A stretch of 64,000 nucleotides of DNA from Oscillospiraceae bacterium (GTDB lineage: Bacteria; Bacillota; Clostridia; Oscillospirales; CAG-272), in the NCBI GenBank assembly GCA_015063325.1, contig SVUK01000004.1, positions 1-64,000 of the forward strand, given 5' to 3'. Below the pieces are notes generated by a model that made no database searches, was not told where the DNA came from, and was given only the letters and a program-made list of their open reading frames with translations. Position 1 is the first letter of the stretch, and each line of letters opens with the position of its first letter. Below are positions 10,222 to 20,369 of this stretch, piece by piece. The translations under genes and the position numbers were made by a program.

Positions 10222-10983
10222 ATGAAAGACTTTTTTAATTTGCAGACCTTGCGCCGCACCTGCGCCTTTTTGCCGGAGGACCGTATCTTTTTTTACGAGA
10301 AATGCGATTCCACCAATACGGCGGCAAAGAAATGGGCGAAAGATGGGAACCGGGGAGCCGCATTGTTCGCCGCCGCCGCACAAACGGCAGGCAGGGGGAG
10401 AATGGGACGAAGCTTTTTTTCTCCGCCAAAAAGCGGCGTTTATTTTACGTTGGTCAAAACGCTTGACCGTCCGGAAAATCCCGTCGGCGCGACATGTGCC
10501 GCCGCCGTTGCCGTTCTGCAAGCAATTTTTGAGATATGCGGCGTTACCTGCGAAATTAAATGGGTCAACGATTTGTTTTATCAAGGGAAAAAGGTTTGCG
10601 GTATTCTTACCGAATCGGTCGTTTGCGGCAACCAAACCGCAATGCTGATCGGCGTCGGCGTCAATCTTCGCCCGGCGATATTTCCGCCGGAGCTTGCCGA
10701 AATTGCCGGAAGTTTGGGGGACGAAAAAACGCCGCGCGTCGATCTGATTGCCGGGATTTGCAAACGGTTGCTTTCATTTTTGAAGGCGCCGTCTTCCGAA
10801 AAATGGATCGACGACTACCGCCGGTATTCCTGCGTGCTCGGCAGAAAGATCACGTTCCAAAGGGAAGGGATCGTCACCGAGGGAACGGCGCTGGAGATCA
10901 CCGTCGACGGCGGATTGCTCGTCCGCACGGCGTCTGGGGAGGAAATTCTGCGCACCGGGGAGATCACGCTGCGCACCATTTGA
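10222..10983 (+). CDS. birA: Biotin--[acetyl-CoA-carboxylase] ligase
   Basis: 'CDSTNTAAKKWA', 'AAAQTAGRGRMGRSFFSP', 'KWVNDLFYQGKKVCGILTE'. Confidence 0.92.
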   Translation: MKDFFNLQTLRRTCAFLPEDRIFFYEKCDSTNTAAKKWAKDGNRGAALFAAAAQTAGRGRMGRSFFSPPKSGVYFTLVKTLDRPENPVGATCAAAVAVLQAIFEICGVTCEIKWVNDLFYQGKKVCGILTESVVCGNQTAMLIGVGVNLRPAIFPPELAEIAGSLGDEKTPRVDLIAGICKRLLSFLKAPSSEKWIDDYRRYSCVLGRKITFQREGIVTEGTALEITVDGGLLVRTASGEEILRTGEITLRTI

Positions 10984-10997
10984 GCAAAAATCGAAAT

Positions 10998-11026
10998 GGC
11001 TACCGCAAAAAACGGTAGCCTTTTTT
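10998..11026 (+). terminator. Rho-independent terminator
   Basis: GGCTACCG-CAAAAAA-CGGTAGCC-TTTTTT. Confidence 0.9.
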
Positions 11027-11028
11027 CG

Positions 11029-12348
11029 TTATGCTTTTACAAATTCTTTGTAAATGGCGTTGGTTGCGCCTTCCAGATCGGCTTCCTCAACGCCGACGAT
11101 GATGTTGAGCTCGCTCGATCCCTGGTCGATCATGCGAATATTGATGCCGGCGTTGGAGATCGCGTCGCAAACGCGCGCGGCGGTACCTTTGGATTTGACC
11201 ATTCCGCGACCCACAACGGCAAGCAGGGCAAGACCGTCCTCAATGACGATGCTGTCCGGGCGGACCATGCGGTTGATCGAGGTGAGCAGACGTTCGCGGT
11301 AGGGGTCGATCGAAGCGGTGGAAACCACAACGCTCATGGTGTCAACGCCCGAGGGCAGGTGCTCAAAGGAAATTTCGTATTCCTCCAAAACCTCCAAAAC
11401 GCGGCGTCCAAAGCCGATTTCGGCGTTCATCATATCCTTTTCAATGGTAATAACCGAGAGCCCCTTCTTTCCGGCAATTCCGGTAATCACCGTGTCGGCG
11501 TCGTAGTCGTTGGTCGCCGCAACGATCATGGTGCCGGGCTCCTCCGGGGCGTTGGTGTTGCGAATGTTGATCGGAATACCGGCGTAGCGCACCGGGAAGA
11601 TCGCGTCCTCGTGCAAAACGGTGGCGCCCATATAGGAAAGCTCGCGCAGTTCGCGGTAGGTCACAGTACGAATCGGGCGCGGATTATTCACAATGCGCGG
11701 ATCCGCCATCAAACAGCCGGAAACGTCCGTCCAGTTCTCATAAAGCGTTGCTTCCGCCGCGCGTGCAACGATCGATCCTGTAATATCCGATCCGCCGCGG
11801 CTGAAAGTTTTAATAGTGCCGTTGGGCATCACGCCGTAAAAGCCGGGAATCACCGCGTAGGGGTGATTGGCAAGCTCCTCGCGCAAAAGCGTGTTGGTTT
11901 TATCCTCGTCAAAGGTTCCGTTTTCGCGGAAGCAGACGACCGATTCGGCGTCAATAAAGGAAAAGCCGAGGAATTTTGCAAGAATCAGCGAATTAAGGTA
12001 TTCTCCGCGAGAGGCGGCAAAATCGCGCCCCGAATGGTGCAGAATCGCGTTTTTAATATACTCCAGCTCACCGGTAATGTCATATTGTAAATTGAGGTCG
12101 CGAATGATGCTGTTGTAGCGCTCGGCAATTTCGGCAAAGCATTCGGAAATATCCTCGCGGTTGTGAGCCAATTCGTAGCAGCGGTAAAGCAAATCGGTCA
12201 CCTTTGTGTCGGCGGAAAAACGCTTTCCGGGCGCGGAGGCAACAACATAGCGGCGTTCGGGATCTGCTTTGACAATCTCGGCAACGCGGCGGAAGTGTTC
12301 GGCGTCGGCAAGCGAGGAGCCGCCGAATTTGACTACTTTGATTTTCAT
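11029..12348 (-). CDS. Aspartate kinase
   Basis: 'MKIKVVKFGGSSLADAEHFRRVAEIV', 'KTFSRGGSDITGSIVARA', C-terminal ACT regions. Confidence 0.93.
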   Translation of the reverse strand: MKIKVVKFGGSSLADAEHFRRVAEIVKADPERRYVVASAPGKRFSADTKVTDLLYRCYELAHNREDISECFAEIAERYNSIIRDLNLQYDITGELEYIKNAILHHSGRDFAASRGEYLNSLILAKFLGFSFIDAESVVCFRENGTFDEDKTNTLLREELANHPYAVIPGFYGVMPNGTIKTFSRGGSDITGSIVARAAEATLYENWTDVSGCLMADPRIVNNPRPIRTVTYRELRELSYMGATVLHEDAIFPVRYAGIPINIRNTNAPEEPGTMIVAATNDYDADTVITGIAGKKGLSVITIEKDMMNAEIGFGRRVLEVLEEYEISFEHLPSGVDTMSVVVSTASIDPYRERLLTSINRMVRPDSIVIEDGLALLAVVGRGMVKSKGTAARVCDAISNAGINIRMIDQGSSELNIIVGVEEADLEGATNAIYKEFVKA

Positions 12349-12569
12349 ACTGTCCAAAGTCCTTTCGGGAAATCAAAATCAATACTTATTATATTATATG
12401 GACAATTTTGGGCTTTGTCAAGAAGAAACGCAAAAAAAGGGCAAATCAAACGAAGGTGGAATCGGAAATTTCAGGAAATGTCGTCGTTTTGCTTGAAAAA
12501 AGGACGATTTTCGCGTATAATGAAAAAGACAGGGGAAAACCCGGTCGAAGAAAGGCGATTTTCAATGTT

Positions 12570-14018
12570 ATGAAACAGCAAACACACGACCGCGCAAGCG
12601 GTATTTTGATGCATATTTCCTCCCTTTGGAGCGGCTATTCCGAGGGATCGTTCGGCGAATCCGTGCGCGAGTGGATCGATTTTCTTTCTGCAAGCGGTTT
12701 TCGCATTTGGCAGGTGCTTCCGTTCTGCCTGCCCGACGACTGTAATTCCCCCTACAAATCCACCGGCGCTTTTAGCCTGAATCCCAATTTTATCGACCTG
12801 CCTACGCTGTACGAACAGGGATTGCTTTTCAAAGAGGAACTTGACGCGGCGAGGGAGAAAACGCCGTACATCTGCGAATTTGAACGGCTGCGTAAGGAGC
12901 GGTTTGCGCTGTTACATACCGTTTCGCGCCGCGTAACCGACCGAAAACCAATCGAGGACTTTTTGAAAACACATCCGCAAACGGCTGAATTTTGCCGCTT
13001 TATGGCGATCAAAACGGCGAACGGATTTCGCGCGTGGAATGATTGGACGACCGATGCATATGACCCGGAAATCCTGTTTGCATGGCAATTTTCACAGTAC
13101 GAGGCATACCGACAGTGGATGCAGGTGCGCGCCTATGCGAAGGAAAAGGGCGTTGAGATCATCGGCGACGTTCCCATCTACGTTGCGGAGGACAGCGCCG
13201 ACGTTTGGGCAAACCGAAAGCTGTTCTTGCTGGACAAAGACGGCAAACCTTCTTTGGTTGCCGGCGTTCCGCCCGACTATTTCAGCGCCGACGGACAGCT
13301 TTGGGGCAATCCGCTCTACGATTGGAAGGCAATGAAAGCCGACGGCTACCGCTGGTGGCAGGAGCGCATGAAATTTCAGCTGGAATTGTTTGACGGCGTC
13401 CGCATCGACCATTTTCGCGGACTGGAATCCTACTATGCCATTGCGGCGGAAGAGAAGACGGCGCGGAACGGCAAATGGAAAAAGGGACCCGGCATGGAGC
13501 TTATCCGCGCATTACAGCCAATCTGCAAAGGGAAACGAATGATTGCCGAAGATTTGGGTATTATCACCGACGAGGTGCGCGCACTGGTGGAAAAGAGCGG
13601 TTTTCCGGGAATGCGCGTGCTGCAATTCGCTTTTTTGGGCGACCAAAACTCGCCCCACCTGCCGCACAACTATCCGGCAAACTGCGCGGCATATACCGGA
13701 ACGCACGACAACAACACCCTTCTCGGGTACATCTGGGAGCTTGATCCGTCAACGCGCGCGCGCGTTCTGCAGTATTTCGGATACGATGGCGACGATTGGG
13801 ACCATTGCTACCCCAAAATCCTGCAAAGTATGCTTGCAAGCCATGCCGGAACGGTCATTTTTCCGGTGCAGGACCTGCTCCTTTACGGGAGCGATACTCG
13901 GCTGAACACCCCGGGCAAAGCCGAAGGAAACTGGGCATACCGCCTGACCCACGACCAACTTTTCGCCGTCGACACCGAAAAATTCCACCGCTGGAATATT
14001 CTTTATGGAAGGGAGTAA
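12570..14018 (+). CDS. malQ: 4-alpha-glucanotransferase
   Basis: 'RASGILMHISSLWS', 'GDVPIYVAEDSADVWAN', 'VRIDHFRGLESYYAI', 'AEDLGIITDEV', 'YTGTHDNNTLLGY'. Confidence 0.93.
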   Translation: MKQQTHDRASGILMHISSLWSGYSEGSFGESVREWIDFLSASGFRIWQVLPFCLPDDCNSPYKSTGAFSLNPNFIDLPTLYEQGLLFKEELDAAREKTPYICEFERLRKERFALLHTVSRRVTDRKPIEDFLKTHPQTAEFCRFMAIKTANGFRAWNDWTTDAYDPEILFAWQFSQYEAYRQWMQVRAYAKEKGVEIIGDVPIYVAEDSADVWANRKLFLLDKDGKPSLVAGVPPDYFSADGQLWGNPLYDWKAMKADGYRWWQERMKFQLELFDGVRIDHFRGLESYYAIAAEEKTARNGKWKKGPGMELIRALQPICKGKRMIAEDLGIITDEVRALVEKSGFPGMRVLQFAFLGDQNSPHLPHNYPANCAAYTGTHDNNTLLGYIWELDPSTRARVLQYFGYDGDDWDHCYPKILQSMLASHAGTVIFPVQDLLLYGSDTRLNTPGKAEGNWAYRLTHDQLFAVDTEKFHRWNILYGRE

Positions 14019-14159
14019 AAGCCCCCTGTGTTGGGATTATTTTCCCAAAATCTATTTACAAACCCGAAATTCCATGATAAAATAAATACGGCGCTTGAGA
14101 GAGTCTTCCTCTCCGCCTTACCATGTCAATCTTATCATGAAAAAAGGAGAAAGAGAATC

Positions 14160-15596
14160 ATGGCTGAACCCCAATCCACCCGGCTGAAACTCAATTACAA
14201 GCGCACCATGCTCATCGGCTTTGCCTTTTTCGGCATTCTGCTGCTCTGGCAGGTGTACGACACCTGGTGCCCCCCGTTTCTGACCGATATTTTTGCCCGG
14301 CAAATCTACGGCGTTTCCTCAAAAGTCCTCAAAGAGGTCAATCCGCAGGGAAACCTGGATGTTCAGTGGATCGTTGGTATCATCATGGCGTGCGATAACC
14401 TCGCCGCGCTGATCCTTTTGCCAATCTTTGGCTCGCTTTCGGATCGAACGAAAACGCCCATTGGCAAACGGATGCCCTATATTCTGGTCGGCACCTTTGT
14501 TTCCGCCCTTGCCTTCCCGTTCATCCCGGTGCTGTTCCATTTCCATCAGGTCGGCGGTATGATTGCCATGATGGCGATCGTGCTGATCTTTATGATGATC
14601 TACCGCAACCCTGCCGTCTCCCTCATGCCGGATATTACGCCGAAGCCTCTGCGCGCCAGAGCAAACGGAATCATCAACATCATGGGCTATTTCGGCGGCG
14701 CATTTGCCGCGGTTCTTGCCATTTTCCTTGCCGCTTCCAAATATATTGAGGCAACGGATGAATTGAGAAATTTCTGGATCATCGAGCTTCCGTTCCTGAT
14801 CGCCTCGGTGCTGATGGTCATTTCGGCATTGATCCTGTTCTTTACCATTCGTGAAAACAAGCTCGCAAAGGAGCTCAAAGACGAAATGGAAGCCGGCGAG
14901 CAGCTCGCCGCCGTTGAAAATCCGATCACGGACGACGCCCCCATGACAAAGGCAAACCGCCGGATGTTGCTTGCCATTCTTGGCGCCGAGTTTTTGTGGT
15001 TCATGGCGGACAACGCGCTCGGAACCTATATCAGCAACTACGTAGAGTATTATCTGCACGCGCCTTCGGTCGGCTTGCTCATTATTCTGGGCGGCGTTGC
15101 CAGCGTTTTCGGCTTTGCAACGGCAGGCCGGATCGCCGATAAGATTGGCAGAAAATGGACCATTTCCCTGGGGCTTGGGATCAGCATTGTCGCCCTGGTC
15201 ATCATGTGCTTTGTCAAACCGTCCGAAACCGTTACCGAAAAGAACGGGATCATGTATCATGCGTTCCCTGTGTTGCTTTACGTTGTCTGGATCGTTAAGG
15301 GATACGGAATGGCGTTAGTGCACAACTGCTCCTTCCCAATGGTGGTGGAGCTTTGTTCCAACCAAAAAATCGGCAAATTTACGGGATACTATTACGCTTC
15401 CAGTATGGCGGCGCAAACCATTACTCCGGTGCTTTTGGGCTTTATTTTCAAAGCGAGCAAAAAATGGAACGCCATGCCAATTTACTGCACGATTCTGCTC
15501 GTTTGCAGTTGCGCCGTGTTCGTATTCCTGGTGAAAAATATCAAAGCGAAAAAGGTTGCAAACGCTCGCGGCTTGGAAGCCATTGACGGAGATTGA
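14160..15596 (+). CDS. MFS-family transporter (sugar/GPH or SLC45-like)
   Basis: About 12 hydrophobic segments; 'GSLSDRTKTPIGKRMPYI' and 'GRIADKIGRKWT' loop motifs. Confidence 0.85.
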   Translation: MAEPQSTRLKLNYKRTMLIGFAFFGILLLWQVYDTWCPPFLTDIFARQIYGVSSKVLKEVNPQGNLDVQWIVGIIMACDNLAALILLPIFGSLSDRTKTPIGKRMPYILVGTFVSALAFPFIPVLFHFHQVGGMIAMMAIVLIFMMIYRNPAVSLMPDITPKPLRARANGIINIMGYFGGAFAAVLAIFLAASKYIEATDELRNFWIIELPFLIASVLMVISALILFFTIRENKLAKELKDEMEAGEQLAAVENPITDDAPMTKANRRMLLAILGAEFLWFMADNALGTYISNYVEYYLHAPSVGLLIILGGVASVFGFATAGRIADKIGRKWTISLGLGISIVALVIMCFVKPSETVTEKNGIMYHAFPVLLYVVWIVKGYGMALVHNCSFPMVVELCSNQKIGKFTGYYYASSMAAQTITPVLLGFIFKASKKWNAMPIYCTILLVCSCAVFVFLVKNIKAKKVANARGLEAIDGD

Positions 15597-15599
15597 TTT

Positions 15600-16433
15600 A
15601 TGAATCCCTGGATCATTGTACTCATCGTTCTTGCCGCGCTGTGTTTGCTTTTGCCGATCTTCGTTTTTGCGCCGGCACGCCCGGGCAAAAAGAAAAAAGC
15701 GCCCTTTTACGGCAAAAACATTGCCCACCGCGGACTGTATCAAAAAGACCAGAGCATTCCCGAAAATTCACTGCCTGCATTTGCGAGGGCGGTGGAAAAC
15801 GGCTACGGCATGGAGCTGGACGTCCAGCTCTCCCGCGACGGATTGGTGGTCGTCTTTCACGACGACACACTGGAGCGCGTTTGCGGCGTTGCCAAACGGG
15901 TGGACGAACTGGATTATGCCGAACTGCAAAAGTTGCGCCTTTGCGGAACCGGCGAGAAAATTCCGCTGTTTGACGAGGTGCTTGCAACGGTTTCCGGCAA
16001 AACGCCAATTATTGTCGAACTGAAAACCGGAAAGCGCAACAAAGAACTCTGCGAAAAAACGCTTGCCGCCCTGCGCGGCTATGCCGGGAAATACTGCGTG
16101 GAAAGTTTTGATCCCACCATTGTTGCATGGTTCCGCAAGCATGCGCCGGAAATCTACCGCGGACAACTGGCGCAGCCGCCCAAGCATTACCGCAAACACG
16201 GCAAATCCGCGCTGGTCAGTTTTCTGCTCGGCACCTGCGCTTTGAACGTGATCGCGCGCCCGAATTTCATTGCCTACCGCATTGGCAGAAAGACGCTCGG
16301 CGTTCACCTTGCCGAGTGGATGGGCGCCACGCGTGTGGCGTGGACGAGCCGCGACGCGTCTACCGAGAAAAAATTTGACGTCGTCATTTTCGAGCACTAC
16401 CTTCCGGAAACGGAATATAAAAAGCTGAAATAA
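15600..16433 (+). CDS. Glycerophosphodiester phosphodiesterase, membrane-anchored
   Basis: N-terminal TM; 'AHRGLYQKDQSIPENSLPAFARAVENGYGMELDVQLSRDGLVVVFHDDTLERVCG'. Confidence 0.92.
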   Translation: MNPWIIVLIVLAALCLLLPIFVFAPARPGKKKKAPFYGKNIAHRGLYQKDQSIPENSLPAFARAVENGYGMELDVQLSRDGLVVVFHDDTLERVCGVAKRVDELDYAELQKLRLCGTGEKIPLFDEVLATVSGKTPIIVELKTGKRNKELCEKTLAALRGYAGKYCVESFDPTIVAWFRKHAPEIYRGQLAQPPKHYRKHGKSALVSFLLGTCALNVIARPNFIAYRIGRKTLGVHLAEWMGATRVAWTSRDASTEKKFDVVIFEHYLPETEYKKLK

Positions 16434-16442
16434 AGCGCAAAA

Positions 16443-16482
16443 GAAGGAAGCCGGACGGCATTGCCGTCCGGCTTCCTTCTGT
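16443..16482. terminator. Terminator between convergent genes
   Basis: AGAAGGAAGCCGGACGG-CATTG-CCGTCCGGCTTCCTTCT, near-perfect palindrome. Confidence 0.8.
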
Positions 16483-16486
16483 CATT

Positions 16487-18904
16487 TTAATTTGTCAGTT
16501 CTTTTTCCAACCGTTCCGCATAGCGAACGGCACCCATCGCGTCGGGCGAGTAGGCGTCGGCGCCGATCTGCGCGGCATATTCGGCGGTCAGGACCGCGCC
16601 GCCCACCATCACGCGGCACCATGGTGCGCTTTTTCGCAGTTGCCGGATGGTTTCTTCCATGGCTGGAACGGTGGTGGTCATCAGCGCGCTCAAACCGACC
16701 AGCGGTGCGTGAACCTTGACCGTTTGCGCAACGATTTTCTCCGCCGGAACGTCCCGACCGAGGTCGATCACCCGGAATCCGTAGTTTTCCAGGAGCAGAC
16801 GAACAATGTTTTTGCCAATGTCGTGAATATCGCCTGCAACCGTGGCAAGCACGATCGGAAAACGCCCGTTTTGCTCCGCTTGGGAGGACTTTGCCGCTGA
16901 ACGGATGGCTTCAAACGCCGCGCCTGCCGCCTCGGCGCTCATCAAAAGCTGGGGCAGATAAACGCGTTGCGCTTCAAATCCGCGCCCGACCTCGTCCAGC
17001 GCAGGAATGATCTCGCCGTTGATGATTTCGAGCGGTTCGCGCGTGGAAAGCAGTTGCCCTGCAAGAGTCGAAGCGCGCTCGCGCAAACCGGCAAGAATCG
17101 CGCCCGAGAGGGTAGTGGTATCGTTTTTTCCGGCTTTTTGATCTTCCGCCGCCGGAGCGATCGGACCGGAAACCGCCGGAAGCGTTTTTGCAAATTCCAG
17201 ATATTCCGCGCAGTCGGCGTCCTTTCCGGCAAGGGCAAGGTAGGCGCGGTAGGCGCTCATCATCGCCGTGGAAAGCGGATTGAGAATGGCGGCGGAGAGC
17301 CCGTTTTGCAAAGCCAGCGCAAAGAAGGTGCCGTTGACGGTATCCCTTGCCGGAAGCCCAAAGGAAACGTTGGAAACGCCCAGCGAGGTATAACAGCCGA
17401 GTTCTTTTGCAATCGCGGCAACCGAATCGAGCGTGATCTGCGCGGCAAACCGGTCGGCGCTGATGGTCAGGGTGAGCGGATCAAACAGAAAATCTTGTTC
17501 GGAAAGCCCGTATTCCGCACCGACGGCAAGAATTTTTTTTGCAACGGCAAGCCGTCCTTCGGCGGTTTCGGAAATGCCGTTCTCGTCCAGCGTCAGGGCA
17601 ACGACAACGCCGCCGTATTTCTTTACCAGCGGAAAAATCGAACGCATCACGTCTTCTTTGCCGTTCACCGAGTTGACCAGCGCCTTGCCGTTGTAGCGGC
17701 GCAGGGCGAGCTCCATAGCGGCAGGATTTGCGGTGTCCAGCTGTAAGGGCGCGTCGGTAACGCTTTGCAGAGCGGCGACGACCTCGGTCAGCAGATCGCG
17801 CTCGTCCAATTCGGGGAGTCCCACGTTCACGTCCAAAACGTCGGCACCGGCTTCCTGTTGACGAATGCCTTCGTTCAAAATATAGTCCAAATCATGCGCC
17901 CGCAAAGCTTCTTTCAGCCGTTTTTTGCCGGTGGGGTTGATGCGCTCGCCAATCAGCATCGGGCGCTCGCCAAAGACCACGGCGTGGGTGTAGGAGGAGA
18001 TCACGGTGCGTTTTTTTTGCGCAACGGGCAGGGGGGTCAAATCCCGAACCGCCTCGGCAAGCGCGCGGATGTGTTCCGGCGTGGTGCCGCAGCAACCGCC
18101 CAAAATCCGGGCGCCGTTCTCCGCCGCCTGCCGCATCAGCGCGGCAAAATCGGATGGAGAGATGTCATAAATCGTTTTTCCGTTTTCCATGCGCGGCAGA
18201 CCGGCGTTCGGCTTGAGGATCACGGGCAGGGAGGAAACGCGCAGGTATTGTTTTACGATTGGCAATAGTCCCTCGGGACCTTCCGAGCAGTTCACGCCGA
18301 CAGCGTCGGCACCCAATCCTTCCAAAAGCGCAACCATCGCTTCCGGATCGGCGCCGGTCATCAGCTTTCCGTCGCCCCCATAGGCGTTGGTTACAAAAAT
18401 CGGCAGGTCGCTGTTTTCTTTAGCGGCAAGCAGAGCGGCTTTTGTCTCGTAGGCGTCGCTCATCGTTTCAATGACGATCAAATCGGCTCCGTGACGAACG
18501 CCGAGCCGCACCTGCGCGGCAAACAGAGAGACAGCATCCTCAAAATCCAAATCTCCGAGCGGTTTCAAAAGACGTCCTGTGGGACCGATGTCAAGAGCAA
18601 CGAATTTTGCCTGCTTTGCGGTTGATTTTTCTGCCGCTTCGTGCGCAAGACGAATGGCGGAAGCGATTACACCGTCCAGTTCCTTTTCCGAGAAATGAAG
18701 CGGATTTGCGCCGAAGGTGTTCGCGTAAACAACGTTCGCGCCGGCATTGAAATAGGCAAGATGAATCTTTCGAACCACGTCGGGATGCGACAGATTCCAA
18801 AGCTCGGGTCGTTCGCCAACGGCAAGTCCTTCCGCTTGCAAAAGCGTGCCCATTCCGCCGTCTAAAATCAGAAAATTCGATTTGAGAAATTCGGTTAAAT
18901 TCAA
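16487..18904 (-). CDS. metH: Cobalamin-dependent methionine synthase (Hcy + pterin + B12-binding modules, no activation domain)
   Basis: 'LDGGMGTLLQ', 'GGCCGTTPEHIRALA', 'GERINPTGKKRLKEAL', 'GDIHDIGKNIV' B12-binding motif. Confidence 0.93.
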   Translation of the reverse strand: MNLTEFLKSNFLILDGGMGTLLQAEGLAVGERPELWNLSHPDVVRKIHLAYFNAGANVVYANTFGANPLHFSEKELDGVIASAIRLAHEAAEKSTAKQAKFVALDIGPTGRLLKPLGDLDFEDAVSLFAAQVRLGVRHGADLIVIETMSDAYETKAALLAAKENSDLPIFVTNAYGGDGKLMTGADPEAMVALLEGLGADAVGVNCSEGPEGLLPIVKQYLRVSSLPVILKPNAGLPRMENGKTIYDISPSDFAALMRQAAENGARILGGCCGTTPEHIRALAEAVRDLTPLPVAQKKRTVISSYTHAVVFGERPMLIGERINPTGKKRLKEALRAHDLDYILNEGIRQQEAGADVLDVNVGLPELDERDLLTEVVAALQSVTDAPLQLDTANPAAMELALRRYNGKALVNSVNGKEDVMRSIFPLVKKYGGVVVALTLDENGISETAEGRLAVAKKILAVGAEYGLSEQDFLFDPLTLTISADRFAAQITLDSVAAIAKELGCYTSLGVSNVSFGLPARDTVNGTFFALALQNGLSAAILNPLSTAMMSAYRAYLALAGKDADCAEYLEFAKTLPAVSGPIAPAAEDQKAGKNDTTTLSGAILAGLRERASTLAGQLLSTREPLEIINGEIIPALDEVGRGFEAQRVYLPQLLMSAEAAGAAFEAIRSAAKSSQAEQNGRFPIVLATVAGDIHDIGKNIVRLLLENYGFRVIDLGRDVPAEKIVAQTVKVHAPLVGLSALMTTTVPAMEETIRQLRKSAPWCRVMVGGAVLTAEYAAQIGADAYSPDAMGAVRYAERLEKELTN

Positions 18905-19479
18905 AGAGATCCCTCCCGTAACCCGATGATCGCCGTGACCGATTTGGTGGGGATCATCAAAAGACTTTCGCTTAAGGTCAGCCCGATTTTGCGCGGACAG
19001 TCCAACAGCGAGAACATGTTTTTTTGAAAAGACAGGGGCAGGTCGTCATATCCCGGACTAAACCTGCGATTGGATTCGGAAAACTGCGCGGTAAACCGGT
19101 CGCAAATCGCCTCAATGCGCTCGGTAAAGAATGCGTCTAAAAGGAGCGCGCGAACGGGGGAAATTGCACCGGCGCGGCTAATCAGACGGTCGGCGTCTGT
19201 GCCCACCGTTGCGGCAAACAAAACGGCGCGATTACAGCCGGAAAGAAATGTTGCAAGTCCGCGGCTTCGTACCGATAGAGCGTCAAAAAATACGTCATTC
19301 CCTTTCAATTCGACCGGCAAAATCGAGTAGCAGAGTTTCGGCTTGAGTGCCGGAATGCCTTCGCGAATTGCATCCTCTAAAAGCGCGTCAATTCCATTTG
19401 CACCGTTGCCGTGCGCATAGCGCAGGATCATACGACGATCGGGCTTGGGAAGAGGCGGAACGTTCCAAAGTTCAATCAT
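18901..19479 (-). CDS. Stand-alone methionine synthase activation-domain-like protein
   Basis: Position between metF and metH with 4-nt overlaps; 'RFSPGYDDLPLSFQKNMFSLLDCPRKIGLTLSESLLMIPTKSVTAIIGL' matches the MetH reactivation-domain signature. Confidence 0.85.
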   Translation of the reverse strand: MIELWNVPPLPKPDRRMILRYAHGNGANGIDALLEDAIREGIPALKPKLCYSILPVELKGNDVFFDALSVRSRGLATFLSGCNRAVLFAATVGTDADRLISRAGAISPVRALLLDAFFTERIEAICDRFTAQFSESNRRFSPGYDDLPLSFQKNMFSLLDCPRKIGLTLSESLLMIPTKSVTAIIGLREGSL

Positions 19480-20354
19480 CTTCCCAAAATTGCCGAAAGA
19501 TTGCCGGCAATGGTAGCGGCAACATCCGGTTTGTTCATCGAGTAGACGTGAATATGCTCTACACCGTTTGCCAAAAGGTCGATGATTTGATCGGTGGCGT
19601 AAGCAATTCCGGCTTGTTTCATGGCGGCAGGATTTTCGCCGAAACGGTCGACCAAAGCGCGAAACCGCTGTGGCACCATCGCGCCCGAAAGTTTAATGGC
19701 GCGGCGAATCTGTCCGGCGTTGGTGATAGGCATGATTCCGGCAACAACCGGAACCGAAATCCCTGCCTCGCGGATCTTGTAAAGAAAATTATAAAGCACA
19801 TTGTTGTCAAAAAACATTTGCGTTGTCAAAAAATCGCACCCGGCGTCCGTTTTTTCTTTTAAGTAGCGAATGTCGGCTTTTTGATCGACGCTTTCGGGGT
19901 GAACTTCCGGATAGCAGGCGCCGCCAATGCAAAAATCATAGCCGCTTTCGCGGAGCGCGCGCACAAGATCAACGGCATGGGGAAAATCTTTCAGAACGGA
20001 TTCTCCCACCGGCGTGTCGGCAGGCAAATCACCGCGCAAAGCCATAATATTCTCAATCCCTGCGGCATGGAAGGCGTCGATCTTTTCGGCAATGCTCTTT
20101 TTTGTCGCGCCAACGCAGGTCAGATGGGCAAGGGTCGGTACGCCAAGCTCGCTGTTCATTTCTTCAGCGATGGCAAGCGTTGCGCGGTTGGTACTTCCGC
20201 CGGCACCGTAGGTCACGCTCATAAACGAGGGATGCAGACAGGCAATTTCGCGCACCGCCGCCTCCACTTCGGCAAATCCCGTTTCCTGCTTTGGCGGAAA
20301 GACCTCAAAGGAAAGGGTGGGGCGGTTGCTGTTCAGAATGGTTGAAAGTTTCAA
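19476..20354 (-). CDS. metF: Methylenetetrahydrofolate reductase
   Basis: 'LSFEVFPPKQE', 'FMSVTYGAGGSTN', 'AHLTCVGATKKSI', 'GGACYPEVHPES', 'GCDFLTTQMFFDN'. Confidence 0.94.
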   Translation of the reverse strand: MKLSTILNSNRPTLSFEVFPPKQETGFAEVEAAVREIACLHPSFMSVTYGAGGSTNRATLAIAEEMNSELGVPTLAHLTCVGATKKSIAEKIDAFHAAGIENIMALRGDLPADTPVGESVLKDFPHAVDLVRALRESGYDFCIGGACYPEVHPESVDQKADIRYLKEKTDAGCDFLTTQMFFDNNVLYNFLYKIREAGISVPVVAGIMPITNAGQIRRAIKLSGAMVPQRFRALVDRFGENPAAMKQAGIAYATDQIIDLLANGVEHIHVYSMNKPDVAATIAGNLSAILGR

Positions 20355-20369
20355 AATAAAATCTCCCTT

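Noticed and set aside
10996-12090. 364-aa plus-strand ORF
   Set aside because: Antisense shadow of aspartate kinase; begins in the birA terminator.
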